Source: Hortaea werneckii (Eukaryota > Ascomycota > Dothideomycetes > Mycosphaerellales > Teratosphaeriaceae). From it: DNA of 64,000 nucleotides. Below are positions 1 to 11,499 of this stretch, one piece after another (position 1 is the first letter of the stretch; each line of letters begins with the position of its first letter). Under the pieces are notes generated by a model. The model had not been told where the DNA came from, did no database searches, and worked only from the letters and a program-made list of their open reading frames with translations. A program made the translations under genes and the position numbers. The stretch is taken from assembly GCA_037044905.1 (NCBI GenBank), contig JBAOKB010000170.1, positions 738,930 to 802,929 of the forward strand, given 5' to 3'.

Positions 1-994
1 CGAATTCTTGCCGACGAGTTCGACTTCGGAATCCTTCTTCAGCACACCGCGCTCGACACGGCCAGAGGCGACAGTGCCACGGCCGGGGATGGAGAAGACG
101 TCTTCGACCGACATGAGGAAAGGCTGGTTGATGTCGCGCTCCGGGGTAGGGATCCAGGAGTCGATGGCCTCCATCAGGGCATCGACCTTCTGCACACCGA
201 TCTCGGGCTCGCGACCTTCGATGGAGCACAGGGCAGAGCCGAGGATGATCGGGGTCTCCTCGCCCTCGAAGCCGTAGCTGCTGAGCAGTTCTCTCATCTC
301 CATCTCGACCAGTTCCAACATCTCCTTGTCCTCGACCGCATCGACCTTGTTGACGAAGACGACGATCTTCTTGACACCGACCTGACGGGCGAGCAGCAGG
401 TGCTCTCTCGTCTGCGGCATCTGACCGTCTGAGGCGGCCACGACGATGATGGCGCCGTCCATGGAGGCGGCACCGGTGATCATGTTCTTGATGTAATCGG
501 CGTGACCTGGGCAGTCGACGTGTGCGTAGTGGCGAGTGTCGGTCTGATATTCGATGTGGGCGGTGGAGATGGTGATACCACGCTTGCGCTCCTCGGGGGC
601 CTTGTCGATGGAGCCATATTCGAGGTAGGAGGCGTAGCCCTTTTCGGCCTGGCGCTTGGTGATGGCGGCAGTGAGGGTGGTCTATAAGGTATTGCAATCC
701 GTGTCAGCGACTCCATTCCGTCTGTCCATTGACTCCCGTGCTCCCCATAATCAGATCTGCCTCTTCATCTACGGCTTGCCACTTGATGGATGGTCTTACC
801 TTGCCATGGTCAACGTGACCAATGGTGCCAATGTTGACATGCGGCTTGGAACGCTCAAATGCGGTGGCATATGAACGGGCAGCGCCCAAGAACTGGGCCT
901 GACCCTTGTTGCCGAGCGCATGCTGCACCGGGTTGATGCTGTTGCGCGCGCTCAGGGCGCGGGAGGTGTGGAGGAAGGTGCGAGCGAAGGACAT
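1..994 (-). CDS. TUF1: Mitochondrial elongation factor Tu (3' part beyond window edge)
   Basis: GTPase that delivers aminoacyl-tRNA to the mitochondrial ribosome. Model: exons 994-800 and 681-1, with a 118-nt GTAAGA...TAG intron (682-799) falling exactly after the Lys of the P-loop, so GHVDHGK ends exon 1 and TTLTAAITK opens exon 2. The N-terminus (MSFARTFLHTSRALSAR) is Arg/Ser-rich without acidic residues, as expected for a mitochondrial presequence. Downstream come DGAIIVVAASDGQMPQTREH (switch II region), the guanine-specificity motif NKVD and a GSAL motif, then the start of domain 2. Only about 290 residues lie in the window; the family is about 440-450 aa. The ATG at 994 is the first that yields a presequence. 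It is divergent from the HIBCH gene. Identification is certain at family level; the mitochondrial assignment rests on the presequence. Confidence 0.95.
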
Positions 995-1582
995 GGTGGC
1001 GGAAATGACCTGATCAAAGGGAGAAAGGATGGATATATTACAGACCCCGGAACACCAGCGCAAAGCAGAAGAGGAAGGTGGATGAGATGGGAGAAGGAGA
1101 AGGCGATGCAACGAGACGAGATTCGCTCGACGCCGCGACAGCGAGACGATGATGGATGGACTGGGGATACAGATTTCTTGCGCCCGGACCATCAGCACAT
1201 CACGTGAGGCGAGTAAGCATGCTGCCAACCCTGCGCTGCACGCCGGCGGCCCATCTTCCCCATTGGGAAGGAGACGGCTTTCATTCGCACGCTTCCAAGC
1301 TTCGGTCGAGAGGTGGAGGTTCGACTGTGAGCGGTTGAAACGAGACAGGCTGCCCATACCTACCCAATCGAACACAGCAACACCACCATTACCACCACGC
1401 CACGTCCATCTACACGTACTGGTCATTGTTGGGTGGGCTCCGAAACTCACATCCACTCTGACTGCCACACCCTCTCGACTCTTTACCGAGGTACACAGCT
1501 GCCGGCCCAGCTTCCAATGACCGCATAGCAAGCTTCGTCTGAACCGAATCCGCAACGACTCCCTCGACACGACTCTTCCCCA
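995..1582. promoter_or_regulatory. Shared promoter region between EF-Tu and HIBCH genes
   Basis: A 588-bp spacer separates two head-to-head ATGs, so both genes must be transcribed from it. I see no further gene in it; short open frames here lack family resemblance. No individual factor site is claimed. Confidence 0.6.
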
Positions 1583-3174
1583 ATGCTTCTCCAAACGTGT
1601 TGCAGACGCTTCGCTGCAGGCACCCCGCGCGTTCCGTCCGCAATGCCTCTCCGCGCCAAAATCACCAACCCAGCCATGGCTGGCCCGGCCTCGCGAGCAG
1701 TACGTTCCCCCATCCAGCCCCATCCCCGTGCAAAACACTTTCCGCTGACTGACACTAGCCGCCATAGTATGCCTCCTCCATCCCGATCTCTGAACAGCCG
1801 GGCGACGAACCGAACGATGTCCTGTTCAACTCCAACTATGGTCTCCGCACCATCACGCTCAACCGTCCGCAGAAGCTGAATTCCTTAAACGGAAGCATGG
1901 CCCGGAAGATCATTCCCCGTCTGCAAGAATGGTCCAAGTCCCAGCTCGCCAACGTCGTCGTGGTCAAGGGCGAAGGACGTGCGCTCTGTGCTGGCGGCGA
2001 TGTGGCTGCGCTGGCCCTTCAGAACAAGGAAGGTCCTGAGGGGCAGCAGAAGAGCAAGGACTACTTTGCTCTTGAATACAAGCTGGACCATATGATTGCC
2101 AGCTACACGAAACCTTACATTGCTTACATGGATGGGATTACCATGGGCGGTGGTGTTGGGTTGAGCTTGCATGCTCCGTTCAGGATCGCTACAGAGAAGA
2201 CGGTCTTTGCTATGCCGGAGACGAACATTGGATTCTTCCCGGATGTCGGTGGGAGCTTCTTCCTTCCACGCATGGACGGACAGATGGGCACCTACCTGGC
2301 GCTTACATCGGAGCAGCTGAAGGGCGTGGATGTCTTCTGGAGTGGCATCGCAACGCACTACCTGCACTCATCCTCACTGCCTGATCTCGAGACGCGATTG
2401 GCAGAGCTGCAATTCAAGGACTACGACAGCCTTCAACAGCGCCTGCAGGTCATCAACTCCACCATCGAAGAGTTCTGCACGGGTGTGCCGCACGACCGAC
2501 ACCCAAGCAACTCCATCGTAGGCGGAGACCTCCGCGTCGCCATCGACTACGCCTTCCAAAACAACAGCACCATCGACCAGATCCTCGAAGCCTTGCAAGG
2601 CCTCACCGAGAACAAAGGCAGCACCGCCCCGCCTTCCGTCATCGAGTGGGCGGACAAGACCCGCAAGACCATCCTGCAACGCTCCCCAACCAGCGTGCGA
2701 GTCGCCCTTCGCCAACTCCGCGAGGGCGCCACCTGGGACATCGCCGAGACGTTCCGCAAAGAACACGTCATCGCAAGCCGCTTCATGGAGCACCCGGACT
2801 TCGTCGAAGGCGTCTCGGCGCTGCTGATCAACAAGCCCAAGACGACCCCGCAGTGGAAACCGAAGTCCCTCGACAAAGTCACCGACGCCGACGTCGACGC
2901 CTTCTTCGCCGGCCAGCCGAGCCTCGAACTCCTCAACACCGAGGGCAAAGCTGAGGAGATCCGGTATAAGGACTACCCGCACGCGTGGACGGGCCTCCCC
3001 CGCGAGCGTGAAGTCTTGGGCCATGTGAACAGGAACCGCTGTACGATGAAGGAGGCCGTGGAGTTCTTTGTGCAGCATTCTGGTGGCAAGCAGGGGGTTA
3101 AGGAGAAGGTTGAGGAGATCTTGAGAAGGAAGGCGGATGAGAGTGAGAGTGGGGCTTTGACGCTTAAGAGGTAG
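1583..3174 (+). CDS. EHD3: 3-hydroxyisobutyryl-CoA hydrolase, mitochondrial (EHD3/HIBCH; mS47-like)
   Basis: Crotonase-fold enzyme that hydrolyses 3-hydroxyisobutyryl-CoA in valine breakdown; the yeast orthologue Ehd3 is also a component of the mitochondrial small ribosomal subunit (mS47). Model: exon 1 1583-1699, intron 1700-1767 (GTACGT...TAG, 68 nt), exon 2 1768-3174; 507 aa, the usual size. An Arg-rich presequence (MLLQTCCRRFAAG) is followed by TITLNRPQKLNSLN, the oxyanion-hole stretch GEGRALCAGGDVAAL, MDGITMGGGVGLSL and the diagnostic MPETNIGFFPDVGGSFFL. The C-terminal half has the HIBCH-type extension missing from enoyl-CoA hydratases. The frame is intact. The start at 1583 is preferred because it supplies the presequence; the in-frame ATG at 1642 is possible. 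Confidence 0.93.
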
Positions 3175-3590
3175 GATGTTTACTTAGGAGGAGAGGGGTT
3201 TGGGGGTTGTGGGGGAGGGTGACTAGTAAGTGTATATATAGAAATTGAAGATGTGAATGTGGTTATGTCGGCCATTTTGTCTTTTGGTGAGAAGACTGGT
3301 ACCTTTTTAGCATACCGCTTGGCTATAAAAGGTATTTATGGATGAAAGACGGCGATAATCACGTGGAGATAAGAGAACGGCGGAGGTTCCGCGTGGGAGC
3401 TTATCAGTGAAGCTCGCGCATCTCAGTCGGGAAACTTTTGAAGCTTGAACATGTCCACGTCTTCATTTTATACGTCCACTTCACCTTTTACTCCTCCCTT
3501 TTCCTCTCCGCGTTGATCTCCATGCTGCCTGTACAATCAACACGGTAGCACCTCCTTTGCTTTATATCCCATCAAAGGCCTTAGCGAAAC
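3175..3590. other. Intergenic spacer, 3' end of EHD3 and promoter of RPC4
   Basis: 416 bp between two genes on the same strand. The left half is G/T-rich and AT-richer, consistent with a 3' untranslated region; the right half has pyrimidine-rich patches before the RPC4 ATG. No gene seen. Confidence 0.5.
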
Positions 3591-5579
3591 ATGCCGCCGA
3601 AAGCGCCAGCCAAGGCGCCTCCCCGTCGAGGCGCCGCCAGCAAACCACCCGCGTCGACCTCACAACAGCCCTCCAACGACTCTCCCGCACCCCCCAACAA
3701 GACCCCCCCATCAAACCCGACCCGGAATCAATCCAAACCTCCACCGAACCAGCCCCACCCAGCACCACCGACCCAGCCTCGGCCTCAGCAACACCCGGCC
3801 ACATCTCCATCGGCTCGACGCCCACGGGCTCCGCAGCACCTTCCCGGCTCCTTCCACCTCGCGCGCCGCATCCGGCACCCCCGCCACCACCGCCGGCCGC
3901 GGCGCCTCCTCCCAACGCGGCCGCGGCGGCAAACCCATCATCGCGAAACCGAAATTCGCCGGCCGCCGCTCGCAAGCGGGACGCGCGGAAGCGGAGAAAG
4001 CGGAAGCGGAGCGCAAGAAGGCCGAGCTGGATGCGCGCGCGAAAGAGGAGGCTGCCAAGGCTCGACGGGAGGGGAGGTTTAGAGGCAGAGGCGGTGCGGA
4101 TGGGAGACCGCATCGGGGAGGGGGAGGGGTGGGTATGTGGGGGAGAGTGAGAGGGGGAGTAAGGCGGAGGCGGTGGCGAGTGGGCCGTTTTCTTCGGGGC
4201 AGGTGAATCAGATGGATTTGGGGAAGAGAAGGGCGATGGGGTCTTCGTCGGCGGGAGGTGGATCGGGGGGGTTTGGGTTTGGTGGGGGAGGTGGCGGGTG
4301 GAGTGGTGGTGGTGGTGGGAGATCTGGGGGAGGGTCGGGTGGTCGGTCGATGGGTGGGGTTAAGATGGAGCCTGGTTCTGGAGAGGTGGAGTTGATGCCG
4401 CAAGTTAAGCAGGAAGAAGGGGAGTATGTTTCTAGTGATGAGGATGAGGCTGAGCAAGGGATGGGGAGGCTGAATATCGATGAGCTGGGTGTGATTGATC
4501 TTACGGCGGAAGAGGAGGAGGATCCTTCTCGCGGGTTTGCGCCTGTGCGGTTGAAACGAGAGGAGCATAAGGAGAGGACGGTGGGGGTGAATGTGGATGA
4601 GGCGGAGAAGGAAGACGAGAAAGAGAAACAAGGGAAGGAGAAGACGTCAGAAAAACGTAAGGGCAAGCAGAAGCAGAGACCGAAGGATGTTGAGATTACG
4701 GGTGAAAGCGAAAAATATCATGGTGCATACTCGAGTAGTGAGGATGAGCCCGTCATCAAAGCCGAGCCTACAGAGGATGACGAGCGACCCGATGCACCAC
4801 CAGCAGAAGCGGCCGAGAATGAAAGTCATCCGCAAGAACCACCCTCGTCACCAGAAACGAAGCGGAAAGCCAAAGAGAAAATCAAGACAGGCTCGCGCTC
4901 CGCCAAAGCCCCTACACGCCCCGCCTATCAAACCCAAGAAGAAATCGACGAGTGGAACCGACAGCAAGACGATCTACGCATCCTGCACTCTGAACTCGGT
5001 ACCCTCGCCGTCCCACCACCCCAACCCACCGACCAAGACGGCGACGCAGCCATGACCGACGGCCAGCAACCAGCCGTCGAAGACAAACGCGCCGACAAAG
5101 TCTACCTCTTCCAATTCCCCCCCGTCGTGCCGGACTTGAACCCCATCAAAGTCAAACCCGATCCCGAAACGGCTCCCCCCGGCGCCGAAGGCGAGACCAT
5201 GGAAGTCGACCCCACCACCTCTTCCGCCCAAGGACCCCAAATCAAAAAGGACCCCGCCCCGACCATCTCCGAACAACCCTCCTCCACCCCGCGACCCCCG
5301 CACCTCGCCTCCGGCGCCGTCGGCAAACTGCGCATCCACCGCTCAGGCAAAGCGACGTTAGACTGGGGCGGCACGGCACTCAGTGTCGCCATGGGCACCG
5401 AGGCGTCCTTCCTCCAGGACGTCGTCATCGCCAGCTTGCCCGAGCATAAGGGCGAAGTAGTGAACGGGGAAGGGAATGGCGGCGGTGGGGTGAATGAGGA
5501 GACGGGCGTGGCTATGGCTATGGGCCAGGTGAAAGGGAAGTTTGTCGTTACGCCTGATTGGGGGGAGATTTTGCGGTGA
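3591..5579 (+). CDS. RPC53: DNA-directed RNA polymerase III subunit RPC4 (RPC53), frame broken
   Basis: Subunit of RNA polymerase III that pairs with RPC37 and acts in termination and reinitiation. The start MPPKAPAKAPPRRGAAS, the central K/E/R helix (AEAEKAEAERKKAELDARAK), the SGPFSSGQV segment, DVIDLTAEEEEDPSRGFAPV-like acidic region (about 4485-4545) and especially the C-terminal VYLFQFPP...GKLRIHRSGKATLDWGG...FVVTPDWGEILR are typical of the family. The frame changes three times near the N-terminus: at a C7 run (3712-3718), near 3841-3847, and in a G-rich stretch (4114-4133). Each is repaired by adding one base. No GT donor lies between 3655 and 3925, so introns cannot explain the first two. 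The rest, 4134-5579, is continuous. An extensive Gly-rich stretch follows 4250. Faces PFA3 tail to tail. Confidence 0.88.
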
Positions 5580-6466
5580 GAGTGTTGTGAGGCGAGGAGA
5601 GCGAGGAAGGGGGATGGGGGACTTTGCAGCAGTGGCATGCAGGTCACAATATATAAAGATCTTAGCTCGTTCTTCCTTTTTAATGACTTTCCTCTCCCCT
5701 TCTCTTAGTCTTCCCCTCTCTCTCCTCCCCCTTTCTTTTCTCCCCCCTATAGGCTTTTTCTCTTTCGGTGCTAGGTGTTTTATATTGCGAGCCGATTAGC
5801 TATGTATTTACGCACCTAGACGTTTTAGGCATGGCTTTCTTTGGGTTACTAAGCGAGGACAAAGTAAAGGAGAGCGTTAGGTAGGAGAGAGAGAGCGGAG
5901 GTAGAAGGATAGGGGAAGGAAGAGAGAAAAAAGAATAGAAGCGAGAGAGGAGGGTAGTTGGACTAGGAAGGCCGATTTCGAAGACGTCGATGTTACGGAT
6001 GTAATACCCTCCTTGAAACGACGATACGAGAGCGAAGATAGACATAGAGGGGTTGCAGTAGGTGTTGTAAAAGAAAAGGAGGACGGGGAGGAGGCAATAG
6101 TAGGAAGGGGTAGGTCTATTTGCCCGTAAACCCCTCTTTCTTCTTCTCGTGTTGTCTTTTTCATTTTTTTTGATTTCCACAATTAAGTCTTTTCCTCTTT
6201 CCTGCGTTTCTTCTTTTTGGTCCTGACCAACTCCACCCTCCGACCCCCCTCCCCTCCCCTCTTTCCTTCTCCGGAATACATGTAATTAGATACCTAAGGA
6301 CTCCCTATCTGTTACCCCCCCATCTAGCACTCCCTATGGCCCCCTTCCCCGCCCCTCTACCTTCTTTACTCCTAGCCTTTCTTCAAGAAAAGGTAAAGAT
6401 GGAAAAAAAAAAAAAAAACCAAGCATTATTTTTCAAGGTTGTAATTTCTTTTATATCCCTTTATCA
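5580..6466. other. Convergent spacer with abutting pyrimidine and purine tracts
   Basis: Between the 3' ends of RPC4 and PFA3. A C/T-only stretch at about 5688-5760 is followed by a G/A-rich stretch at about 5875-5960, so a single strand could fold back imperfectly. A poly-A run lies near 6402-6418, and 6230-6260 and 6490-6560 are again pyrimidine-rich. No gene seen. Confidence 0.5.
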
Positions 6467-8541
6467 TTAAAGAAAATTTAAGAAAGTAAAAAAAAGGATT
6501 TCTCTATTCCCCCTTCCACCTCCCCCTCCTCCCTTTCTTCCCCCATCCTTCCCCCTCGCCTTTTCTCCCCGGCGGAGATACTCCTCCGGGACATCATTCC
6601 AGTTCCCTCCCCCCTCCTCTTCTCCGCCTTGAGGGTATCCATAGATGGAGTTATTATTATACAGCCTTTTCATCGCTCGGTCTTCCTCGTCGTCTGAATC
6701 CGAGTCCGAGTCCGAGTCTGAAGGAGAAGAGTGCTCGAGACCATGTGGTCTTGTTCCAGGGGGTTTCCGATCGAGCGGCTGCATTTGAAGGTCGGATGTC
6801 GACCAGTCTGCGCTCCCACTCCCATCGCCAGACGATGGCGTGAAACTCCCGCCCTTCGGCCTCCGAGGCGGAGGCGCTCCCGCGCTTCGCGGGAACTGCT
6901 GCTGCTGCTGCTGCTGGCTGAGGTGGAGCCAGCGATGGCACAGGCGGCGCAACGTCCACGAACCCCCGGCCAGGAACCCACTTAAAGTCCTTCCTCGGCC
7001 TCATCGCAGCTGCACCCTCAAACCCCCTCCTCTCCCTCCCTCCATCTGCAGCCGCCGCTGCTGCTCCAGCGTCCCCCCAACACCCCACTCCCCGTCTCAC
7101 CCCAAACCTCCTCCTCCCGTCTCCTCGCCTCCCGCTCCCGCGCCACTTCCCCCCTCGCCTCCTCCCACCGCGCGGAAATCTCCCAGCTCCAGCCATCCCC
7201 ACTCGTATTGCACACGGGCAACCACCAGAGCCACGGCTCGGGACCGAAAATGTGGTGCAGGTTGCGTCGCCACCCGTTGTCGAAGGCGTTGGGCAGTTTT
7301 TCCGAGTCCAGTTCGTCCAGGTAGGCGTTGTACCGGTCGTGTTCGCGCTGGGCTTCGAGCGTGGCGTAGGTGTGGTGGAGCGAGGTTTGGGCTGGTGAGG
7401 AGGAGGAGGAAGGGGATTGGTGGTGGTAGGGTGGATGAGGGGTTAGGGAGCGCGAGGTTGTGCCTGAAGAGGTCTCGCCTTCTTCTGGACGCAGGACGCC
7501 GGGGAGGGCGTTGGCGTGGATTTCTTTTAGTTGGTCGGTTAGGGGACGGTGGTGAGGAGGGGTTTGGCCATCGCCGCCGCCGCCGCCGCCGCCGCCTAAG
7601 GTGTGGCGGCCGGGGTGTTCGGGTTCGAGGGTTTTGCGCAGCGGGCTGAGATAGCGGGTTTTCTCTAGGCTTTCGATCGTGGTTTGCCCCGTAATGGCCA
7701 GGTAGAAGTGCCAGGCTGTGAACCCCGTGAGGACGAGACCGATGACGCCTGCGAGCACGGCGAGCAGGATCACGTTCACTACCATTAACCCTTCTTCCAT
7801 CTTCACGTCGTCCATGATCTCCGCCCATACCCAGGTGGAGGTCACGGCGAAACAGGCCCAGCAGAATACCGAGGTGTATGTCAGGAATAGCAGAAAGGGT
7901 TTATAGTTCCGTAGCCCAACGCAGGTGGCAAGCCAAGGACAATGATGGTCCATCTTCAACACGCACTGTCCGCACGAGCTACAATGGTGGGTCCGATCAG
8001 GTTTCACACAGGCGCACTTCTTACAGAACCGGGGTTGTCCGCTCGCTTTCGCCGTCACCATCGTCATATTATCCTCGAACCCCTTTGCGACGCCGCCACC
8101 CCGACCCCCGTCGCCCTCACCGCCCCCGCCTTCCTCGACTACCTCATGCGTCGGAACCCCTTCATACCCGGCCCCACCCCCTTTCTTCCTCTTCCACCTC
8201 GCCTTCCCCTTCCCCGAGCGCAACGAAAGATCGACCGGCTCATCCAGCGGACTCCCCGGATTGGTGAAGACGGCAATACTATAACTGGCATTAGCCAGTG
8301 CCCAGAGACCCGCTCCCAGCGCGGCTTTGATATAACTCCCGATCCCCCCGGCGCCGAGGAAGGAGGTGTGCAGCTCGACCCAGACGGCCCAGGTCGTGAG
8401 GCCGTAGACGAAGGCGAGTGGGAAGTAGGTGAAGGTGCGGCAGCAGCAGCGTTCCAGGCGGCGGAGGCGGGATTTCATCGTCGGCCGCCGGGTCGGCGAG
8501 GGGGAGCCTAGGGTGCCCATTTCGTCGAAGGTGCGGGACAT
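6467..8541 (-). CDS. PFA3: Palmitoyltransferase PFA3 (DHHC family)
   Basis: DHHC S-acyltransferase of the vacuolar membrane; in yeast it palmitoylates Vac8. Two hydrophobic helices precede a DHHC cysteine-rich domain (CKKCACVKPDRTHHCSSC then KMDHHCPWLATCVGLRNYKP; catalytic Cys in DHHC), two more helices follow, then a TTxE-type motif (GQTTIESLEKTR). The first in-frame ATG is 8541 (MSRTFDEMG). The main frame ends at 7018, but a family-like tail continues in other frames to 6467, ending near GGGNWNDVPEEYL. Two canonical introns restore one frame: 7046-7100 (GTGAGA...CAG, 55 nt) and 6918-6981 (GTGGGT...CAG, 64 nt), giving about 651 aa. The second intron is less certain because it removes a coding-looking KWVPGRGFVDV. 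Low-complexity inserts: poly-Gly (7573-7597) and poly-Gln (CAG tract, 6896-6917). The C-terminal exon structure is tentative. Confidence 0.88.
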
Positions 8542-8885
8542 GATTCCAGGGTGGGTGGAGAGGGCGGAGCGGAGGGTTAGGTCATCGTCATTGTTGCTGA
8601 TAGTAGATTGGAATGGTGTGGAGGGTGCCACCGTGATAAATGTTAGAGTACAGGAGGCATAGCGATTATACACAACGATGGAGGTACGCGACGCCGGCGT
8701 GGCGTTTGTGGCTGAGACGCGCCGCTCAGCCGGGATACGCTTGTTAGAGCTTCCCCAAACCCCCGGATTCCCGCGTGTGCGGAAGATTATCCGCGCTTGA
8801 CCTCGCGCGCCTTCCTTTTTCGATCATCCGTTCAATCCTCCTAAGAGCAGGAACGACCTCATGTGAAGTGAGGGTGGGAGACGAA
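8542..8885. promoter_or_regulatory. Shared promoter region between PFA3 and IMP1
   Basis: A 344-bp spacer between divergent ATGs. GC-rich with no further gene; the two transcripts must start within it. Confidence 0.5.
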
Positions 8886-9659
8886 ATGCTACGCAGACTC
8901 TTGGCACGACCGCAATCCATTCCAAATACCATAAAACGACCCTCCCTCCCCACCGCCGGACCACGACTCCTCCGGCACCAATCGACCCAATCACCACCAC
9001 CGCCCCAGCCCAGCAAACCCAATGGCGTCCCTCCCCACACCCCCGAAACCCGCTACCAAAAAACCCTCCGCTACCTGAACCCCACCGCCGCCCCGCCCCT
9101 CCTCGCCCGCTTCCCAACCCTACACCTCCTCACCCGCATCTGCACCCTCGCCCTCGCCATCTTCATCTCCGCCCACATCTTCATGGAATACTTCTACACC
9201 TTCACCGCCGCCTACGGCATCTCCATGCTGCCCACAATCGCCAGCAATGGGGACTGGTTGCTGATTAGCAAGTACTACCGACGGGGCCGTGAGGTGGAGG
9301 TTGGCGATGTGGTGAGTTATAAGTTGCCGCTTAAGCCCGGGGAGTATGGGGTTAAGCGCGTGGTCGGGCTGAGTGGGGATTTTGTTGAGGTGAGGGAGGC
9401 GGTGATGGAGGAGGGGGAGGAGGGGAGGAAGGTGATGGGTTCGCGCCCGAAGTGTTTGCAGGTCCCCCAGGGCCATTGTTGGCTTGCTGGGGATAATTTG
9501 GCTTGGAGTCGGGATAGTAGGATTTTTGGACCGTTGCCGCTCGCGTTGGTGACGGGGAAGGTGGTTGCGAAGTGCTCGTGGAGTTCGTGGATGCCGGCGT
9601 GGGGGAGGGTGGAGCATGGGTTGAAGCCGGCTGAGGAGATTGATTGGGAGGTGGATTGA
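8886..9659 (+). CDS. IMP1: Mitochondrial inner membrane protease subunit 1 (signal peptidase I family)
   Basis: Ser/Lys signal peptidase that removes sorting signals from proteins delivered to the intermembrane space, working as a heterodimer with Imp2. Single exon, 257 aa. An Arg-rich N-terminus is followed by a proline-rich linker, one membrane helix (about residues 83-105), then the catalytic serine box GISMLPT, the general-base lysine box YGVKRVVGLSGDFVEV and the box GHCWLAGDNLAWSRDSRIFG. Asp-Ser-Arg in that last box and the following GPLPLALVTGKVVAK resemble IMP1 more than IMP2. The first in-frame ATG is 8886. The presequence and linker are longer than in yeast Imp1 (190 aa). Frame intact. 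Confidence 0.9.
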   Translation: MLRRLLARPQSIPNTIKRPSLPTAGPRLLRHQSTQSPPPPQPSKPNGVPPHTPETRYQKTLRYLNPTAAPPLLARFPTLHLLTRICTLALAIFISAHIFMEYFYTFTAAYGISMLPTIASNGDWLLISKYYRRGREVEVGDVVSYKLPLKPGEYGVKRVVGLSGDFVEVREAVMEEGEEGRKVMGSRPKCLQVPQGHCWLAGDNLAWSRDSRIFGPLPLALVTGKVVAKCSWSSWMPAWGRVEHGLKPAEEIDWEVD

Positions 9660-11499
9660 ATGTGGGGTGTACGCCTTATCTCTTGAGACTCTGTTGGAGA
9701 AGGTGGGCTTACTCCGGGAAGATTACCTGATGATGCCACGACTTGATCCCGCAACGCAAATTCCGCTCTGCAGGCAGCTATCGCGATCCAGCTGAACTCG
9801 AGGCGGAGGTTGAACGACTACGCCAGGCCCCCTTCTGGACATGACGTACAGTCACGCTGCTACAGTGACATTGCGTGAGCCTCAGCATTGCCTTGTCATG
9901 AGGTTGCATAGGTCATCCCGCCAATCAACCACACTTCCGGGAACCCGATCCCGCCGTCCTTCATATCAGCAAGTCAGTCAACATTACCACCGAACCATGT
10001 CGTTGGCTCGGAAATCCAACTTCTTCGCCATATGCCAAGCTGTCCTCGGGTTTCTCAATCCAGAGAAACTGTTCCTCAGTCTTCCACACTTACACGACGG
10101 CCTATCGGATTTTCAACCTGCTTTTGACGGAATGGGAGAACAAATCGATTCGAGCGGTGTCTCCCTGCCATGCCACGGGCTTTGCACGCGAGGCGAATAT
10201 GAGCTTCCATCTTCTGGGAGCGTATCAGGGGGGTCCCTTAAGCACCTGCAGTCGAAGCCTGACCGATGGAGCTCCTCTGCGTCGTGAGATGAAAGGAGAC
10301 AGAAAGAGGTCGCCGATAAACAGAAGCCATGACTTCTGCTAGTATGGCCTGCGGAGACTGAACCATAAATCCCACTTCACGCCTCGATCGAGCAGTCACG
10401 GCCCGATCTGCCTGGTATTGCCATTAAGATTGGTGGGTGTTTGCTCTCTAGCGCATCAGTTGAGTTAGAAGTAAACCAGCCAGATCTCAAGGCTTCTTTT
10501 CTACCTCGTCCACACTTCTCATAAGGGACCAATCGAGTACTGGGTCTTTCGCTTTTTCTAGGTACCCGGCTTCTTTTCCTCCCGATTTGTTTCCCCACGC
10601 ATTACAGGTTGGGCATTCCTCACCGTCGACCCATTCATCCATGTGACGGGCGGGATTAATTAACTTGCAGCTTTATGGCCGGGCTGTTGTTGGTGTGCGA
10701 AAGACAAAAGGGACTCGCTAGAAGCCCAGGGTTGACGGTCGTCATATGGGTCGAAAAGGCATAGGACTTACCGCTTGATCTGGGTCGTTGCGGAAGTTTT
10801 TCGGATCATTGTGGGCCAGGAGAGGAGAAAATATGTGTCAGCTTGCCATCGCATTGCAAAGCTTGGGATGGCAAGTGTACTTCTTTCTCGTGAAGGCGGG
10901 AGGCCGGAAAGGTTAGCCATGCGATGAAGGTATTTCTTATTCGTTCCCAGCACGGTCCAAGTTCAGTCCGAGAATCATCGTCAGATGAATCAACCGAACA
11001 GTCTTTATCTGAAAATTCTGGATGCGTGCAATGCCGTTTCCCATCAATTGAAATCCTTTCTGACAGGAGAATCCACCAGAACGAGAAACACCGCAGGAGC
11101 AGGGACGATCAGTCAGTCCAATGTTCTCGCATTACATGTACGCTACTGGTAAGGACAGAAACTGCTAGGAAGAACAGGGCACAGAGCCCTCGAGCCCCAA
11201 ATATGTAAGGAAAAGGAGCGATGGCAAGCCGAGTTCACAGGAGAGGACTGTAGGCGAGTCAAGTGAGCTTGGTATGGGCTTGTTTGACCATTGACGAGTG
11301 TCGTGTAATTGTAGGTCGTAACGCCCCGCTGCACTGGAAATATCTATTGAGTCAGGCAAGCATGCATGCCATTTGAGAGGAAGTGCGTTCACCATTGCAC
11401 CGTCTTTGGTGCATCTCACCTCTATCTCTACACCAAAAAAAAAAAAAAAAAAAAAAATTCAGAAAAACTAGTACCAAAATCCCCCATCCCCTTTCCCCT
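9660..11499. other. Long intergenic region with a 23-nt poly-A tract
   Basis: 1.8 kb between convergent genes. Open frames up to about 148 codons (for example 9841-10287) show no family features and no coherent splice pattern. A run of 23 A residues at 11435-11457 sits just beyond the 3' end of the permease gene. No gene is called. Confidence 0.5.

Noticed and set aside
704..994. Continuous open frame through the EF-Tu intron and upstream to 1765
   Set aside because: The P-loop is restored only by splicing 682-799, and the presequence starts at 994; the upstream part is promoter sequence.
3711..4631. Long antisense open frame (306 codons) over RPC4
   Set aside because: Its Pro/Arg/His-rich translation is the complement of the Gly/Glu-rich coding strand; no motif or coherent start.
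9775..9844. Short coding-looking segment ELEAEVERLRQAPFWT just after IMP1
   Set aside because: An isolated 25-residue stretch ending in a stop; no exon partner found upstream. Could be a relic, but unsupported.
9841..10287. 148-codon open frame after IMP1
   Set aside because: No family features, no splice continuation and unusual composition; most likely chance.
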